The notes under the pieces are model-generated. The model saw nothing but the letters and a program-made list of their open reading frames with translations, ran no database searches and had not been told where the DNA came from. Positions 10,130 through 19,650 of a stretch of DNA of 64,000 nucleotides are shown piece after piece. This stretch comes from Komagataeibacter medellinensis NBRC 3288 (lineage in GTDB: Bacteria; Pseudomonadota; Alphaproteobacteria; Acetobacterales; Acetobacteraceae). The translations under genes and the position numbers were made by a program. The DNA lies in contig NC_016027.1 in NCBI RefSeq assembly GCF_000182745.2, positions 995,001 to 1,059,000 of the forward strand, in the 5' to 3' direction. The number at the start of each line of letters is the position of its first letter. The stretch's first letter is position 1.

Positions 10130-11451
10130 CAGCAGCCCGTTTTCTGGATAAGGGCTAACGCCCCTTCCACCGTCTCTTCGGTGCGTTCGCCAGTACGGCG
10201 GTTCTTGACCTCGACCTTGCCTTCCTTGGCACCACGCGGGCCGACAATCAACTGCCACGGATGGCCCAGCAGGTCGGCATCGGCAAACTTGGCACCCGCG
10301 CGCTCGGCACGGTCATCATACAGCAGGTGGCCGGGGGCTGCGGCATAAAGCTGCTCACAGATGGCATCGCACTGCGTATCACCATTTTTGAGGTTGATGA
10401 TGACGGCGCGGAAGGGGGCTACCGATTCCGGCCAGATGATGCCGTTCTCATCATGGCTGGCCTCGATGATGGCCGCGACAAGGCGGGAGACACCAATGCC
10501 ATACGACCCCATCTCCGGGTGCAGCGGCGCGCCATCGGGGCCGCTGACCGCGATGTCCATCGACTGGGTATATTTACGCCCGAAGTTGAAGATATGCCCG
10601 ACTTCGATGCCCCTGCCCTCGCGCCGGCGTTCGGCTGGCACGCTGGCCCATGCTGCCTCGTCATGCATTTCGTCTGTTGCTGCGTAGAAGGAGGTCAGGT
10701 GGGTAAAGAACGCCCCCAGCGCGTCGCGGTCATTCACATCAATGTTTTCGCCCACCCAGTCCTGTTCCTCCAGCGCGCTGTCAAAGAACACGCCGCTCTC
10801 CCCCGTGGGGGCGAGGATCAGGAATTCATGGCTCAGCTCGCCACCGATCGGTCCGGTATCGGCCCGCATGGGGATCGCGCGCACGCCCAGGCGCTGGAAG
10901 GTGCGCAGGTAGGACAGCATCATGCGCCGGTAGGTATCGACCGCCGCCGCGTGGTCCAGATCGAAGCTGTAGGCGTCCTTCATGTAGAACTCGCGCCCGC
11001 GCATCACGCCAAAGCGGGGGCGGACCTCGTCACGGAACTTCCACTGGATCTGGTAGAGCACCTGCGGCAGTTCCTTGTAGGACTTGATGGCCTGGCCAAA
11101 CAGGTCGGTCACCATTTCCTCGTTGGTGGGGCCGAACAGCATGTCGCGCTCGTGACGGTCCTGGATACGCAGCATTTCGGGGCCATAGGCATCGTACCGG
11201 CCCGAACGCTTCCACAGATCAGCCGACTGCATGGTGGGCATGAGCAGTTCCTGGGCGCCGATGGCATCCTGCTCCTGGCGGACGATATTGGCGATATTGC
11301 GCAGGACCCGCAGCCCCGTTGGCAGCCAGGCATAAATTCCCGCCGCTGTCTGCCGGATCATACCCGCACGCAGCATGAGCCGGTGCGAGGTGATCTGGGC
11401 TTCACTCGGGTTTTCCTTGAGAGTGGGGAGAAAGCTGCGGGACAGACGCAT
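10129..11451 (-). CDS. proS: Prolyl-tRNA synthetase, short form lacking the INS editing domain
   Basis: 440-residue class II synthetase charging tRNA-Pro. The N-terminus [19 protein letters not shown] and the motif 2 block [13 protein letters not shown] are typical. The class II motif 3 region [16 protein letters not shown] is followed by the anticodon-binding domain with [19 protein letters not shown]. Classical bacterial ProRS is about 570 residues because of an INS editing insertion. Here motifs 2 and 3 are separated by only a short linker, so INS is essentially absent, as known for alphaproteobacterial ProRS. Clearing of Ala-tRNA-Pro would then depend on a separate YbaK/ProX-type protein. 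Followed without gap by lolC. Confidence 0.95.
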   Translation of the reverse strand: MRLSRSFLPTLKENPSEAQITSHRLMLRAGMIRQTAAGIYAWLPTGLRVLRNIANIVRQEQDAIGAQELLMPTMQSADLWKRSGRYDAYGPEMLRIQDRHERDMLFGPTNEEMVTDLFGQAIKSYKELPQVLYQIQWKFRDEVRPRFGVMRGREFYMKDAYSFDLDHAAAVDTYRRMMLSYLRTFQRLGVRAIPMRADTGPIGGELSHEFLILAPTGESGVFFDSALEEQDWVGENIDVNDRDALGAFFTHLTSFYAATDEMHDEAAWASVPAERRREGRGIEVGHIFNFGRKYTQSMDIAVSGPDGAPLHPEMGSYGIGVSRLVAAIIEASHDENGIIWPESVAPFRAVIINLKNGDTQCDAICEQLYAAAPGHLLYDDRAERAGAKFADADLLGHPWQLIVGPRGAKEGKVEVKNRRTGERTEETVEGALALIQKTGC

Positions 11452-11689
11452 AGCCGTATGAACCTTGAGTATAAGGGAGCCGATAACGCTGCGGACCCTA
11501 AACCAATCCCGACGCCCGTGGAATGGTCATGTTTACTCTCCATCCGCACGCAACACCGAAGCGTGATGCCCGAAGCCCGCTACTGCGTAAACATCCGCGT
11601 GAGGAGGCATGGCCTTCCTCCCCGGCCGGACCTATGGTGCACAGGCCGATCTGGCCACATGAACGATGCCGGGTTTAGGGAAAACGTAC
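11452..11689. other. proS upstream region without a gene
   Basis: Together with the terminator and repeat that follow, this forms a 385-base gap between rnj and proS. It probably contains the leftward proS promoter. A 17-codon rightward frame preceded too closely by GGAGG (about 11600) is not credible. No RNA gene was recognised. Confidence 0.5.
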
Positions 11690-11742
11690 CAAAAAAAATG
11701 GCAGGAAACGGATCAACCGTTCCCTGCCATAATTATTTTTCA
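11690..11742 (-). terminator. Strong hairpin terminator downstream of rnj
   Basis: GGCAGGAAACGG / CCGTTCCCTGCC at 11700-11729 forms a nearly perfect 12-bp stem with a 5-base loop. Read leftward it is followed by ATTTTTTTT, a strong intrinsic terminator for the rnj transcript. Read rightward it ends in ATAATTATTTTTC, so it could work on both strands. Confidence 0.85.
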
Positions 11743-11822
11743 AAGAGCTTTCCGGTGAATCTTTTGCGGAAACGCTTCATGGAACGCCGCCTTTTTTAAA
11801 AAGGCGGTACCCGAAAACTTTT
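11733..11822 (-). repeat. AT-rich palindromic intergenic repeat, copy B
   Basis: Begins about 14 bases past the rnj stop. Read leftward it shows AAAAGTTTTCGGGTACC, the perfect palindrome CCGCC-T6-A5-GGCGG (11787-11807), and decayed AAGC/GCTT arms ending near GAAAAA. Same architecture as copy A. Confidence 0.7.
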
Positions 11823-11836
11823 ATCCGTTACCCGCT

Positions 11837-13480
11837 TCAGACGCGCAGCAAGTGCACATCCACCTGCGGGCGCTTCTGCAGCTTGCGGCCCAGGGCGCGG
11901 CGCAGGGCGGTTTTTGCCGCCTCGCGGAAGGTGGCGTCATTGGCGCGCAGTTCATCAGGAATTTCATCCAGCGCGTTGCCAAATTCTTCCGTAACCCGCT
12001 GCGTCTCGGGGTCTTCCATATCCAGCAGGCCCGGCGCGCTGACCTTGGGGTCACCGATCAGGTAGCCTTCATCATCTACCGCAAAGCTGCCCAGCACCAT
12101 GCCGTTGAACAGCATGCGCCGGCGCGCAGCCAGCACGCCGCCATTCATGGGCAGGATACGCCCGCCATCAAGCACCAGCCGCCCGGTGGGTGCGGTATCG
12201 CCAATTTCCACGCCATCGGAACGGATATCAAGGATATCGCCATCTTCCAGCAGCACTGGCTCGATATCGAGTTCCTGCGCAATGGCGGCATTGGCGGTCA
12301 GGTGACGCCACTCGCCATGCACCGGGATCAGGAAACGCGGACGCACAAGGTCATACAGCTTACGCACGTCGCCCCCCGTGGCGTGGCCCGACACATGCAC
12401 AAGGTGGTCCTTGTCGGTAATCACGCGCACGCCGCGCCGGGTCAGGTTGTCCTGCACCTGAATCACGGCCTGCTCGTTACCGGGGATCATGCGACTGCTG
12501 TAGATGACCGTATCGCCTTCCCCCAGCGAGATGTTGGGGTGGGTGTCGGATGCAATGCGTGACAGAGCGGAGCGCGGCTCCCCCTGGCTTCCGGTCACGA
12601 TCAGCAGAATCTGGCCATCGGGCACGGAATTGGCGTCCTGCTCGGACAGGAACTGCGGCACATCGGACAGGTAGCCACACTCACGCGCCGCGACTTCCAG
12701 ATTGCGCAGGCTGCGCCCCACCACGGCCACCCGGCGGCCAGCGGCCTGTGCTGCCTTGGCCAGCGTTTCCACGCGGGCGACGTTACTGGCAAAGCAGGTG
12801 ACCGCGATCCGCCCCTCAAGGGAGGCGATTAGGCGGGTCATCTCGCGCCGTACGTCGGCTTCGGATGCGGAAGGGCCTTCAGTGCGCACATTGGTGCTGT
12901 CGCACACCATGGCCAGCACGCCTTCGCGCCCCAGTGCGGCAAAGGTTTCAAGATCAGTGGGGGGGCCGACCTGCGGGTCGGGATCAATCTTCCAATCACC
13001 GGTGTGGACGATAATGCCCTGCGGCGTGCGCAGCACCAGCGACTGGGATTCGGGCACCGAATGGGTCACGGACACGAAGCGCAGGTCGAATGGCCCAACC
13101 GTAAAGGCGCTGCCCGGCGCCACGACGTGGATCGGCACCTGCTGGACCAGTCCTGCCTCCCCCAGTTTGCGGCGCAGCACGGCGGCGGCAAACGGGGTGA
13201 CATAGACCGGGCAGCCAAGCTGCGGCCACAGGTGGGCGATCGCCCCCAGATGGTCCTCATGCGCATGGGTGACCACAAGGCCCGCCAGCGCCTTGCGGCG
13301 TTCGGCAATGAACACCGGGTCGGGCAGGATAATCTCGGCTTCCGGCGTGTCGTTGCCGCTGAAGCCAATACCGCAATCCACCGCAAGCCATGTCTCGCCC
13401 TGCCGGTACAGGTTGAGATTCATGCCAATTTCGCCGGTTCCGCCTAGTGGAAGAAATGAAACGCCTGTTACATCATTCAT
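11837..13480 (-). CDS. rnj: Ribonuclease J family endo/exoribonuclease
   Basis: 547-residue metallo-beta-lactamase/beta-CASP RNase, acting in mRNA decay and rRNA maturation. FLPLGGTGEIGMNLNLY opens the domain. The zinc motif THAHEDHLGA lies near residues 69-77, HTGDWKID and the CDSTNVRTEG block follow, and GSQGEPRSALSRIA marks the beta-CASP part. LIPVHGEWRHLTANA is the conserved C-terminal motif. The start MNDVTGVSF at 13480 is chosen by family N-termini; the open frame extends 92 residues further upstream but that stretch is implausible as protein. Lies downstream of birA, an arrangement often seen behind nuo operons in alphaproteobacteria. Confidence 0.94.
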   Translation of the reverse strand: MNDVTGVSFLPLGGTGEIGMNLNLYRQGETWLAVDCGIGFSGNDTPEAEIILPDPVFIAERRKALAGLVVTHAHEDHLGAIAHLWPQLGCPVYVTPFAAAVLRRKLGEAGLVQQVPIHVVAPGSAFTVGPFDLRFVSVTHSVPESQSLVLRTPQGIIVHTGDWKIDPDPQVGPPTDLETFAALGREGVLAMVCDSTNVRTEGPSASEADVRREMTRLIASLEGRIAVTCFASNVARVETLAKAAQAAGRRVAVVGRSLRNLEVAARECGYLSDVPQFLSEQDANSVPDGQILLIVTGSQGEPRSALSRIASDTHPNISLGEGDTVIYSSRMIPGNEQAVIQVQDNLTRRGVRVITDKDHLVHVSGHATGGDVRKLYDLVRPRFLIPVHGEWRHLTANAAIAQELDIEPVLLEDGDILDIRSDGVEIGDTAPTGRLVLDGGRILPMNGGVLAARRRMLFNGMVLGSFAVDDEGYLIGDPKVSAPGLLDMEDPETQRVTEEFGNALDEIPDELRANDATFREAAKTALRRALGRKLQKRPQVDVHLLRV

Positions 13481-13805
13481 AAATAAAACCTGTTTCCAGT
13501 TACCAAGGTTTGGATGCGTTTTAAAAAAGGGCCCGGAACGCCTGTTCCGTACCGGTTCGTCTGCCTGGATGTCAGCCCGATCGGGGCCAAAATTCCGCGT
13601 TCTTCCAGCCTGATGCTGGGGCATGTGGGCTGCCTGCACGGTGGAGCGCTGTCTTTTCTCCCGCCCCCTATATGGGGCCTGCTTGCGGGAGAAGCCGCTC
13701 GACACCGGCGCGGGCACATACGCCACACACCATGAAATCCAGCTACGGGTTACCATGTAATCCGCTTGACTTAAATCTCTTTCCTTGCCCGAATTCGGAT
13801 TATTC
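13481..13805. other. birA-rnj spacer
   Basis: 325 bases without a convincing gene. Read leftward, CGGAACAGGCGTTCCG (about 13552-13537) forms a 6-bp stem and a TTTTTT run follows about 6 bases later. This is a weak terminator-like element for birA. An rnj promoter may also lie here. Confidence 0.4.
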
Positions 13806-14597
13806 TCAACCCGTGCGTGCCACCATGACCTCGCCGGTCACGACGTGACACAGGCCGTGGGGGGTCTGCAGCAGCAGGGTGCCATCATCTGCCAGACCTG
13901 CAAACGTGCCAGAAAACTGCCGGTTCCCCGCCGTTACGTTCACGGCTGTGCCAACCGGGTGTCCGCGCTCCAGCCATGCTGCGCGCACCGCGCCAAAGCC
14001 ATAACTGACATAACAGCCAAGCCAGCGGTCCAGATGGCGCAGCACCGCGCATGCCATATCTGGCGCACCTGGCACATCTGGGGTCGCATCAGCCAGGCAG
14101 GCCAGTTCACGCCCTGCAATGGCCGGGGCATGCCGCAGGTTGGCCCCCATGCCGATCACCTGCCAGCGCGCACCCGTGGCGCAGGTTCCGGCCTCGATCA
14201 GGATGCCCGCCATCTTGCGGCCCGCGAGCAACAGGTCATTGGGCCATTTCAGTTGCAGTGCATGGTTGGCAGGCAGGTAGTCGGCCATCGCATCATGCAT
14301 CGCCAGCCCCGCAATGAACGGCCACAGACCCACCGGCACCTCCGTCCCCTGTCCCACCAGCATAACGGAAAGTGCGAGGTTGCCTCCCGGATCGGCCCAT
14401 TGCCGCCCCCTGCTGCCCCGCCCGGCGGTCTGGCTCAGGGCAAGGATGGCAAGGCCATCCACCCCCTTCCCCGCATCAAGCCGGGCCTTGCACGTATCGG
14501 ATGTCGATCCCAGCGTGCCGTATATTTCCATCTGCCAGGCCCTGCCATCGCTGCGGGGGATGCGCCGATGGGAGAGGGAGGCCGGGATGGAGGTCAT
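13806..14597 (-). CDS. birA: Biotin--[acetyl-CoA-carboxylase] ligase
   Basis: 263-residue ligase that activates biotin to biotinyl-AMP and transfers it to carboxylase biotin carrier domains. SQTAGRGSRGRQW is the biotin/ATP loop, and KWPNDLLLAGRKMAGILIE is the second hallmark of the class. There is no N-terminal helix-turn-helix, so it is a monofunctional (group I) ligase rather than an E. coli-style repressor. It begins 3 bases after the nuoN stop and is most likely the promoter-distal part of the nuo transcript. ATG at 14597 is used; an internal ATG at MEIYGTLGST would also fit the family. Confidence 0.92.
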   Translation of the reverse strand: MTSIPASLSHRRIPRSDGRAWQMEIYGTLGSTSDTCKARLDAGKGVDGLAILALSQTAGRGSRGRQWADPGGNLALSVMLVGQGTEVPVGLWPFIAGLAMHDAMADYLPANHALQLKWPNDLLLAGRKMAGILIEAGTCATGARWQVIGMGANLRHAPAIAGRELACLADATPDVPGAPDMACAVLRHLDRWLGCYVSYGFGAVRAAWLERGHPVGTAVNVTAGNRQFSGTFAGLADDGTLLLQTPHGLCHVVTGEVMVARTG

Positions 14598-14600
14598 GCG

Positions 14601-16025
14601 CTACCTGAACAATGCACCTGCGGCCGCCTGTGCCGCTGTTGCGACCGGGCCAAGTGCCACGATGAAGAAAACGGTCACCAGTCCCATCCCGACCGATACG
14701 AACGATACGGAAACCGGCGTGCGATCCAGCGCCGGGGCTGGTGCATCGAAGAACATGACCTTGACCACGCGCACGTAGTAATAGGCCCCGATCACACTGC
14801 TGATGATACCAATTGCTGCCAGCCCGTAAAGCTGTGCATTGATGGCGGCGTAAAACACCATCAGCTTGCCAAAGAAACCGGCCAGCGGCGGCGCGCCCGC
14901 CATCGAGAACATGAATACCGCCATGGCCAGCGCCAGACCCGGGTCGCTGCGCCCCAGCCCCGCCAGATCACTGATGCGGCTGACCGCATGGCCCTTGCGC
15001 CGCATGGCCACGATGCCGGCAAAGGCACCCACATTCATGAACAGGTAGGTCACAAGGTAGACCAGCGTGCCACGCGTGCCCTCCGCCGTGCCAGCGGCCA
15101 GGCCGATCATGGCATAACCCATATGCCCGATGGAGGAATAGGCCATGAGCCGCTTGATATTGACCTGCGGAATGGCCGCAAGCGAACCGAACAGCATGGA
15201 AGCTGCGGACACCACTTCAATCAGCAGCTGCCATTGCGGCGTCATGCTGCCAAAAGGACCGGCCATGACCCGCAGCAGCACCGCAAACGCCGCAACCTTG
15301 GGTGCCCCCGCCATATAGGCGGTGACTGAACTGGGGGCACCCTGGTACACATCCGGTGTCCACATATGGAACGGCACCATGGACAGCTTGAAGCACAGCC
15401 CCACCAGCACGAACACAATACCCACCATAAGCCCGGCCGGCAGTACCGCACTGCCACGTACCGCCTGCTGCAGCCCCGCATATTCCAGCGTGCCGCCAAA
15501 GCCATAGGCCAGCGAGATACCATAAAGCAGTAACCCCGACGCCAGCGAGCCGAGCACGAAATACTTCAGCCCCGCTTCCGCCGCCGTAACCCGATCACGC
15601 GCGAAGGCGCACAGGATGTAGATAGCCAGCGACGAAAGCTCTAGCCCCACGAACAGCGTCATGAGATTGCCCGAGGACGCCATAATCATCGTACCCAGCG
15701 TGGAAAACGCGATCAGGACAGGGAACTCGAACTTATCGATTTCCATCTCCCGCGCATAACCCACGCTCAGCACCAGCGAGAGTGCGGCCCCGGTCAGGCT
15801 GAGCACCTTCATGAAGCGGGCAAATCCGTCATTGACAAAGACATGTCCGTAGCCGGTGCCATCAGGCGTGAACACCACAAGGATGCCGGTGACCACCAAC
15901 GCCAGCAGCGTCATCATGGTACAGGAGAAGAAGGCCTGCCCGCGCTTCTGCATCACCCCGGCCAGCAGGATGACCAGCCCCGACAGGGCCAGCACGATTT
16001 CGGGCAGAGCAAGTGTCCAGTTCAT
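14601..16025 (-). CDS. nuoN: NADH-quinone oxidoreductase subunit N
   Basis: 474-residue antiporter-like membrane subunit of complex I, with about 14 predicted TM helices. NuoN-type features include LELSSLAIYILCAF, the EAGLKYFVLGSLASGLLLYG block with the conserved Lys, and LMAYSSIGHMGYAMIGL. It ends DRTPVSVSF..ALFR. The start MNWTLALPEIVLAL at 16025 is only 25 bases behind the nuoL stop. In normal operons nuoM lies between these two genes; here it is absent. Confidence 0.96.
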   Translation of the reverse strand: MNWTLALPEIVLALSGLVILLAGVMQKRGQAFFSCTMMTLLALVVTGILVVFTPDGTGYGHVFVNDGFARFMKVLSLTGAALSLVLSVGYAREMEIDKFEFPVLIAFSTLGTMIMASSGNLMTLFVGLELSSLAIYILCAFARDRVTAAEAGLKYFVLGSLASGLLLYGISLAYGFGGTLEYAGLQQAVRGSAVLPAGLMVGIVFVLVGLCFKLSMVPFHMWTPDVYQGAPSSVTAYMAGAPKVAAFAVLLRVMAGPFGSMTPQWQLLIEVVSAASMLFGSLAAIPQVNIKRLMAYSSIGHMGYAMIGLAAGTAEGTRGTLVYLVTYLFMNVGAFAGIVAMRRKGHAVSRISDLAGLGRSDPGLALAMAVFMFSMAGAPPLAGFFGKLMVFYAAINAQLYGLAAIGIISSVIGAYYYVRVVKVMFFDAPAPALDRTPVSVSFVSVGMGLVTVFFIVALGPVATAAQAAAGALFR

Positions 16026-16050
16026 TGGTGTGGCCCTGACATCGTTGGGG

Positions 16051-17988
16051 TTAGCGGGCGAACAGCATGGTGGATAGTAGTACCACCAGCCCGATCAGCA
16101 TGGAAAAGGCATAGACGGCAATCGACCCGGTCTGCACGCGCACGGCCTGCCCGGCGCTGCCTGCGGCCAGGCGGGCCAGACCTTCGGGTATGCCTTCGAC
16201 CACATCCTCATCCACACCCTTCCACAGGAAGCGCGCGAGTGCGCGATAGGGCCGAACGAAGATGAAGGCGTACAACTCGTCAAAATACCATTTGTTGAGC
16301 AGGAACAGATAAAGCGGACGCAGGCCACGCGCCATGGACGCCGGGATACCGGGACTTGCGATGTAACACACATACGCCACCGCAATGCCCGCCACCGCAG
16401 CTATGGTCGGCACCAGCGCAATGAAGCCCGGCGTCTCCTCCAGTCTTGCCATGATGTCGTGGCCGGGCATGGACGTAATCGCTCCGTTCCAGAACGCTAC
16501 CTGATGGACACCGATATAGAAGGGTGCAAGCACAACTCCCGCCACCACCGCGCCAAAGGACAGCACAGCCAGCGGCATGAGCATGGAAGGCGGGCTTTCA
16601 TGCGCGCCTTCATTCAGGTGTGCATCACGCGGCGCGCCATGAAAGACCAGGAAAATCAGCCGCCAGCTGTACAACGCGGTCAGGAACGCGGTGATACACC
16701 CCATGACCCAGCCATAATGCCCCATGGCAGAGCCCGACATCCACGCAGCCTCCAGAATCGCATCCTTCGACCAGTAACCGGCAAAGGGGAAGATACCGGC
16801 CAGTGCGAGGCTACCGATCCACATGGCAGCGTAAGTGAGCGGGATTTTCCGCCATAGTCCGCCCATGCGGAACATGTCCTGCTCATCATGCACGGCGTGG
16901 ATCACGCAGCCCGCGCCAAGGAACAGGAGTGCCTTGAAAAACGCATGCGTGGTCAGGTGGAACATCGACGCCTGATACGCCCCCACGCCAACGGCCACGA
17001 ACATGTAGCCCAACTGCGAGCAGGTGGAATAGGCGATGGTGCGCTTGATGTCGGGCTGCACCAGCCCCACAGTGGCGGCAAAGAAACTGGTAGTGCCACC
17101 AACAAGAATGATCAGGTCGCGGGTTACGGGTGCCAGTTCCACCAGCGGCGACATGCGCACCATAAGGAAGATGCCTGCCGTAACCATGGTAGCTGCATGG
17201 ATCAGGGCGGAAACCGGGGTCGGCCCTTCCATCGCATCGGGAAGCCAGGTGTGCAGGAACAGCTGCGCTGACTTGCCCATGGCACCAATGAACAGCAGCG
17301 TCGCGATCACCTCATACAGCGGATGCGTGCCGAACAGCGCGAACGTATCATTCACATGGTAAGGGATAGCCGCGAAAATATCGTCATACGACACGCTGCC
17401 CAGCCGGATGAAGATGAGCGAGATGCCCAGCAGGAAGAACAGGTCGGCCACGCGATTGACCACAAACGCCTTGATGGCGGCGGCACAGGCGGAAGGCCGG
17501 TCGTACCAGTAGCCGATCAGCAGATAACTGGCGAGCCCCACCCCTTCCCAGCCAAAGAAAAGCTGAAGCAGATTGTCTGATGTCACCAGCATCAGCATGG
17601 CGAAGGTGAATAGCGACAGATAGGAGAAGAAACGGTAAACCGGCCGTGCCTCATGCGCCATGTAGCCCACGCTATATACATGCACCAGCAGCGAGACCAC
17701 GGTGACCATGGCCACCACACTGACCGAAAGCATGTCCATACGCAGTTGCCAGTCAGCCCGGAAACCTGCCGCATGCACCCAGTCGGCCACCGGCACGACA
17801 AATGTGCCCACATCGCCCATCTCGAAGCCTAGCACGCCAATGGCGGCAAGTGCGGCGCACGCCATGAGGGCTATGGTCAGCGCACGCGCCGCCGTATCCC
17901 CCATAAGGTGGCCGAAGCCACCGGCAAGCAGAAAGCCGACAAGGGGCGCGAACACCGCCACTTCAAACAGGAAGGATGCCGTCTGCAT
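16051..17988 (-). CDS. nuoL: NADH-quinone oxidoreductase subunit L
   Basis: 645-residue antiporter-like subunit at the distal end of the membrane arm. VFAPLVGFLLAG at the start, FFGWEGVGLASYLLIGYWY, the KSAQLFLHTWLPDAMEGPTPVSALIHAATMV region and AYSTCSQLGYM are unmistakably NuoL. The long C-terminal part (about residues 500-645) supplies the lateral helix HL and the last TM helix, so the gene is full length and is not a NuoL/NuoM fusion. Starts 5 bases after the nuoK stop. Confidence 0.97.
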   Translation of the reverse strand: MQTASFLFEVAVFAPLVGFLLAGGFGHLMGDTAARALTIALMACAALAAIGVLGFEMGDVGTFVVPVADWVHAAGFRADWQLRMDMLSVSVVAMVTVVSLLVHVYSVGYMAHEARPVYRFFSYLSLFTFAMLMLVTSDNLLQLFFGWEGVGLASYLLIGYWYDRPSACAAAIKAFVVNRVADLFFLLGISLIFIRLGSVSYDDIFAAIPYHVNDTFALFGTHPLYEVIATLLFIGAMGKSAQLFLHTWLPDAMEGPTPVSALIHAATMVTAGIFLMVRMSPLVELAPVTRDLIILVGGTTSFFAATVGLVQPDIKRTIAYSTCSQLGYMFVAVGVGAYQASMFHLTTHAFFKALLFLGAGCVIHAVHDEQDMFRMGGLWRKIPLTYAAMWIGSLALAGIFPFAGYWSKDAILEAAWMSGSAMGHYGWVMGCITAFLTALYSWRLIFLVFHGAPRDAHLNEGAHESPPSMLMPLAVLSFGAVVAGVVLAPFYIGVHQVAFWNGAITSMPGHDIMARLEETPGFIALVPTIAAVAGIAVAYVCYIASPGIPASMARGLRPLYLFLLNKWYFDELYAFIFVRPYRALARFLWKGVDEDVVEGIPEGLARLAAGSAGQAVRVQTGSIAVYAFSMLIGLVVLLSTMLFAR

Positions 17989-17993
17989 GTCCC

Positions 17994-18317
17994 CTACCCC
18001 TTCATCATCGTAATATCGTCGACCTCGATCGACCCGCGATTGCGGAAATAGACCGTGACAATGGCCAGCCCGATGGCGGACTCGGCTGCGGCAATGGTCA
18101 GCACGAACAGCGTCATCACCTGGCCCGACAGGTCGCCGGTCGCGGCCGAGAACGCCACGAAATTGATGTTGGCCGAAAGCAGGATCAGTTCGATCGACAT
18201 CAGGATGATGATGACGTTCTTGCGGTTGAGGAAGATGCCGAACACCCCCAGAACCAGCAGGATCGCGCCTACGCTCAGATAGGGTGCAAGGCCTATCGCC
18301 TCAATCGGGCTATGCAT
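17994..18317 (-). CDS. nuoK: NADH-quinone oxidoreductase subunit K
   Basis: 107-residue membrane subunit with three TM helices. [19 protein letters not shown] contains the conserved membrane Glu, and [17 protein letters not shown] the second one; both belong to the proton path. The start [18 protein letters not shown] at 18317 overlaps the nuoJ stop by 8 bases. Normal family length. Confidence 0.96.
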   Translation of the reverse strand: MHSPIEAIGLAPYLSVGAILLVLGVFGIFLNRKNVIIILMSIELILLSANINFVAFSAATGDLSGQVMTLFVLTIAAAESAIGLAIVTVYFRNRGSIEVDDITMMKG

Positions 18318-19083
18318 CGCCTTGTCCTTTCGTGCTTTCGGTCGGTGGCGTAACCACAAGTACGGCCTGCGCTTCCTCCGCTACCTCGCGCACACGCCAG
18401 GCTTCGGTACCGTAGGTGCCGGGCACGGCGGCCACGTCGTAACTCTCATGCGGGCGCAGGAAGCCGCCCTGGGCCGCCACACCTGCGCCAAGGGGCACCT
18501 GCAACATCTCAAGCGAGTCCTGCACCACGCGGTCGTGCTGACGGTCAATATTCTGTCGGCGACCGGTTGGCCGGTCGCGCAGGGTCAGCACGATTGCGCC
18601 AATCATGGCCACCAGCAGCACCAGCGCACAGGACTGGAACAGGAAAATGTAGTGGGTATAGATCACATCCCCCAGCGCCGCCGTGTTGGTGCGCGTGGGT
18701 GATGAAGGCACCAGATGCGGGATCTGGTCGATGTTGGAGGCACTGCGCCAGCGCGCAAACGCCATGACCAGTTCCAACAGCAGTACGCCGCCCACCAGCC
18801 CGCCAATGGGCGCGTAGCGCTGCACGCCTTCACGCATGCGGGTGAAATTGACATCCAGCATCATGACCACGAACAGGAACAGCACCGCGACCGCGCCGAC
18901 ATAGACAATGACCAGCGTCATCGCCAGGAACTCGGCCCCCGCGATCAGGAACAGCCCCGACGCGTTGAAGAACGCAAGGATAAGAAACAGCACCGAATGC
19001 ACGGGATTACGCGCGCATACCACCATGGTGGCGGACAGAACCAGCACCGCCGCGAAAACGTAGAAGACAATCTGGGTCATCAT
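18310..19083 (-). CDS. nuoJ: NADH-quinone oxidoreductase subunit J, with extended C-terminus
   Basis: 257-residue membrane subunit with five TM helices in the first 170 residues ([55 protein letters not shown] and others). [13 protein letters not shown] is the family core around the pi-bulge helix. The remaining 80 or so residues form a hydrophilic tail not found in the 184-residue E. coli protein. The tail holds [12 protein letters not shown], a stretch resembling the DRxxD..L region of alphaproteobacterial NuoJ, and a further Glu/Thr-rich end. Two adjacent ATGs exist; the first (19083) is preceded by AGGAAG at 7 bases. Confidence 0.93.
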   Translation of the reverse strand: MMTQIVFYVFAAVLVLSATMVVCARNPVHSVLFLILAFFNASGLFLIAGAEFLAMTLVIVYVGAVAVLFLFVVMMLDVNFTRMREGVQRYAPIGGLVGGVLLLELVMAFARWRSASNIDQIPHLVPSSPTRTNTAALGDVIYTHYIFLFQSCALVLLVAMIGAIVLTLRDRPTGRRQNIDRQHDRVVQDSLEMLQVPLGAGVAAQGGFLRPHESYDVAAVPGTYGTEAWRVREVAEEAQAVLVVTPPTESTKGQGDA

Positions 19084-19161
19084 GGGTGGACTTCCTGCCG
19101 CATGGATCTTTCCTCCGGCTGGCATGGCAGGTGCGCCGTGGGCCGCACCTGCCGTGCAGTG

Positions 19162-19650
19162 TCAGCGGTACGGGGCATCAAGTTCAAGCCTGCGGGCAAG
19201 CACGCTTTCCCAGCGGTCGCCGTTGGCCAGAAGCTTGTCCTTGTTGTACATCAGTTCTTCGCGGGTTTCGGTCGCGAACTCGTAATTTGGACCTTCGACA
19301 ATGGCATCGACCGGGCAGGCTTCCTCGCACAGGCCACAGTAGATGCACTTGGTCATGTCAATGTCGTAGCGCGTGGTGCGACGTGAGCCGTCATCGCGCG
19401 GTTCGGCCTCAATCGTGATTGCCTCGGCGGGACATGTCGCCTCGCACAGCTTGCAGGCAATGCAACGTTCCTCTCCATTGGGGTAACGGCGCAGCGCATG
19501 CTCGCCCCTGAAGCGTGGCGAGAGCACGCCCTTCTCGTAAGGGTAGTTGATCGTGGCCTTTGGTTTGAAGAATGCCTTCAGTGTCACACTCATGCCTGCC
19601 ACCAGTTCGGTCAGCAGCATGGAGCGGGCGGCCTTGCCTAAACTGTTCAT
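19162..19650 (-). CDS. nuoI: NADH-quinone oxidoreductase subunit I
   Basis: 162-residue peripheral-arm subunit carrying two [4Fe-4S] clusters (N6a, N6b). Both CxxCxxCxxxCP motifs are seen: [12 protein letters not shown] and [29 protein letters not shown] precedes the first. The start [12 protein letters not shown] at 19650 overlaps the nuoH stop by one base (TGATG). Electrons pass through it to NuoB. Confidence 0.97.
   Translation of the reverse strand: MNSLGKAARSMLLTELVAGMSVTLKAFFKPKATINYPYEKGVLSPRFRGEHALRRYPNGEERCIACKLCEATCPAEAITIEAEPRDDGSRRTTRYDIDMTKCIYCGLCEEACPVDAIVEGPNYEFATETREELMYNKDKLLANGDRWESVLARRLELDAPYR

Noticed and set aside
13785-15329. A 514-codon frame on the + strand over birA and nuoN
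   Set aside because: Spans two clear leftward genes and their boundary; composition is that of a shadow frame.
16051-17988. Possibility that the gene called nuoL is a NuoL-NuoM fusion or really nuoM
   Set aside because: Length, the NuoL-specific N-terminus and the long C-terminal lateral helix region fit NuoL alone, and no second antiporter domain is present.
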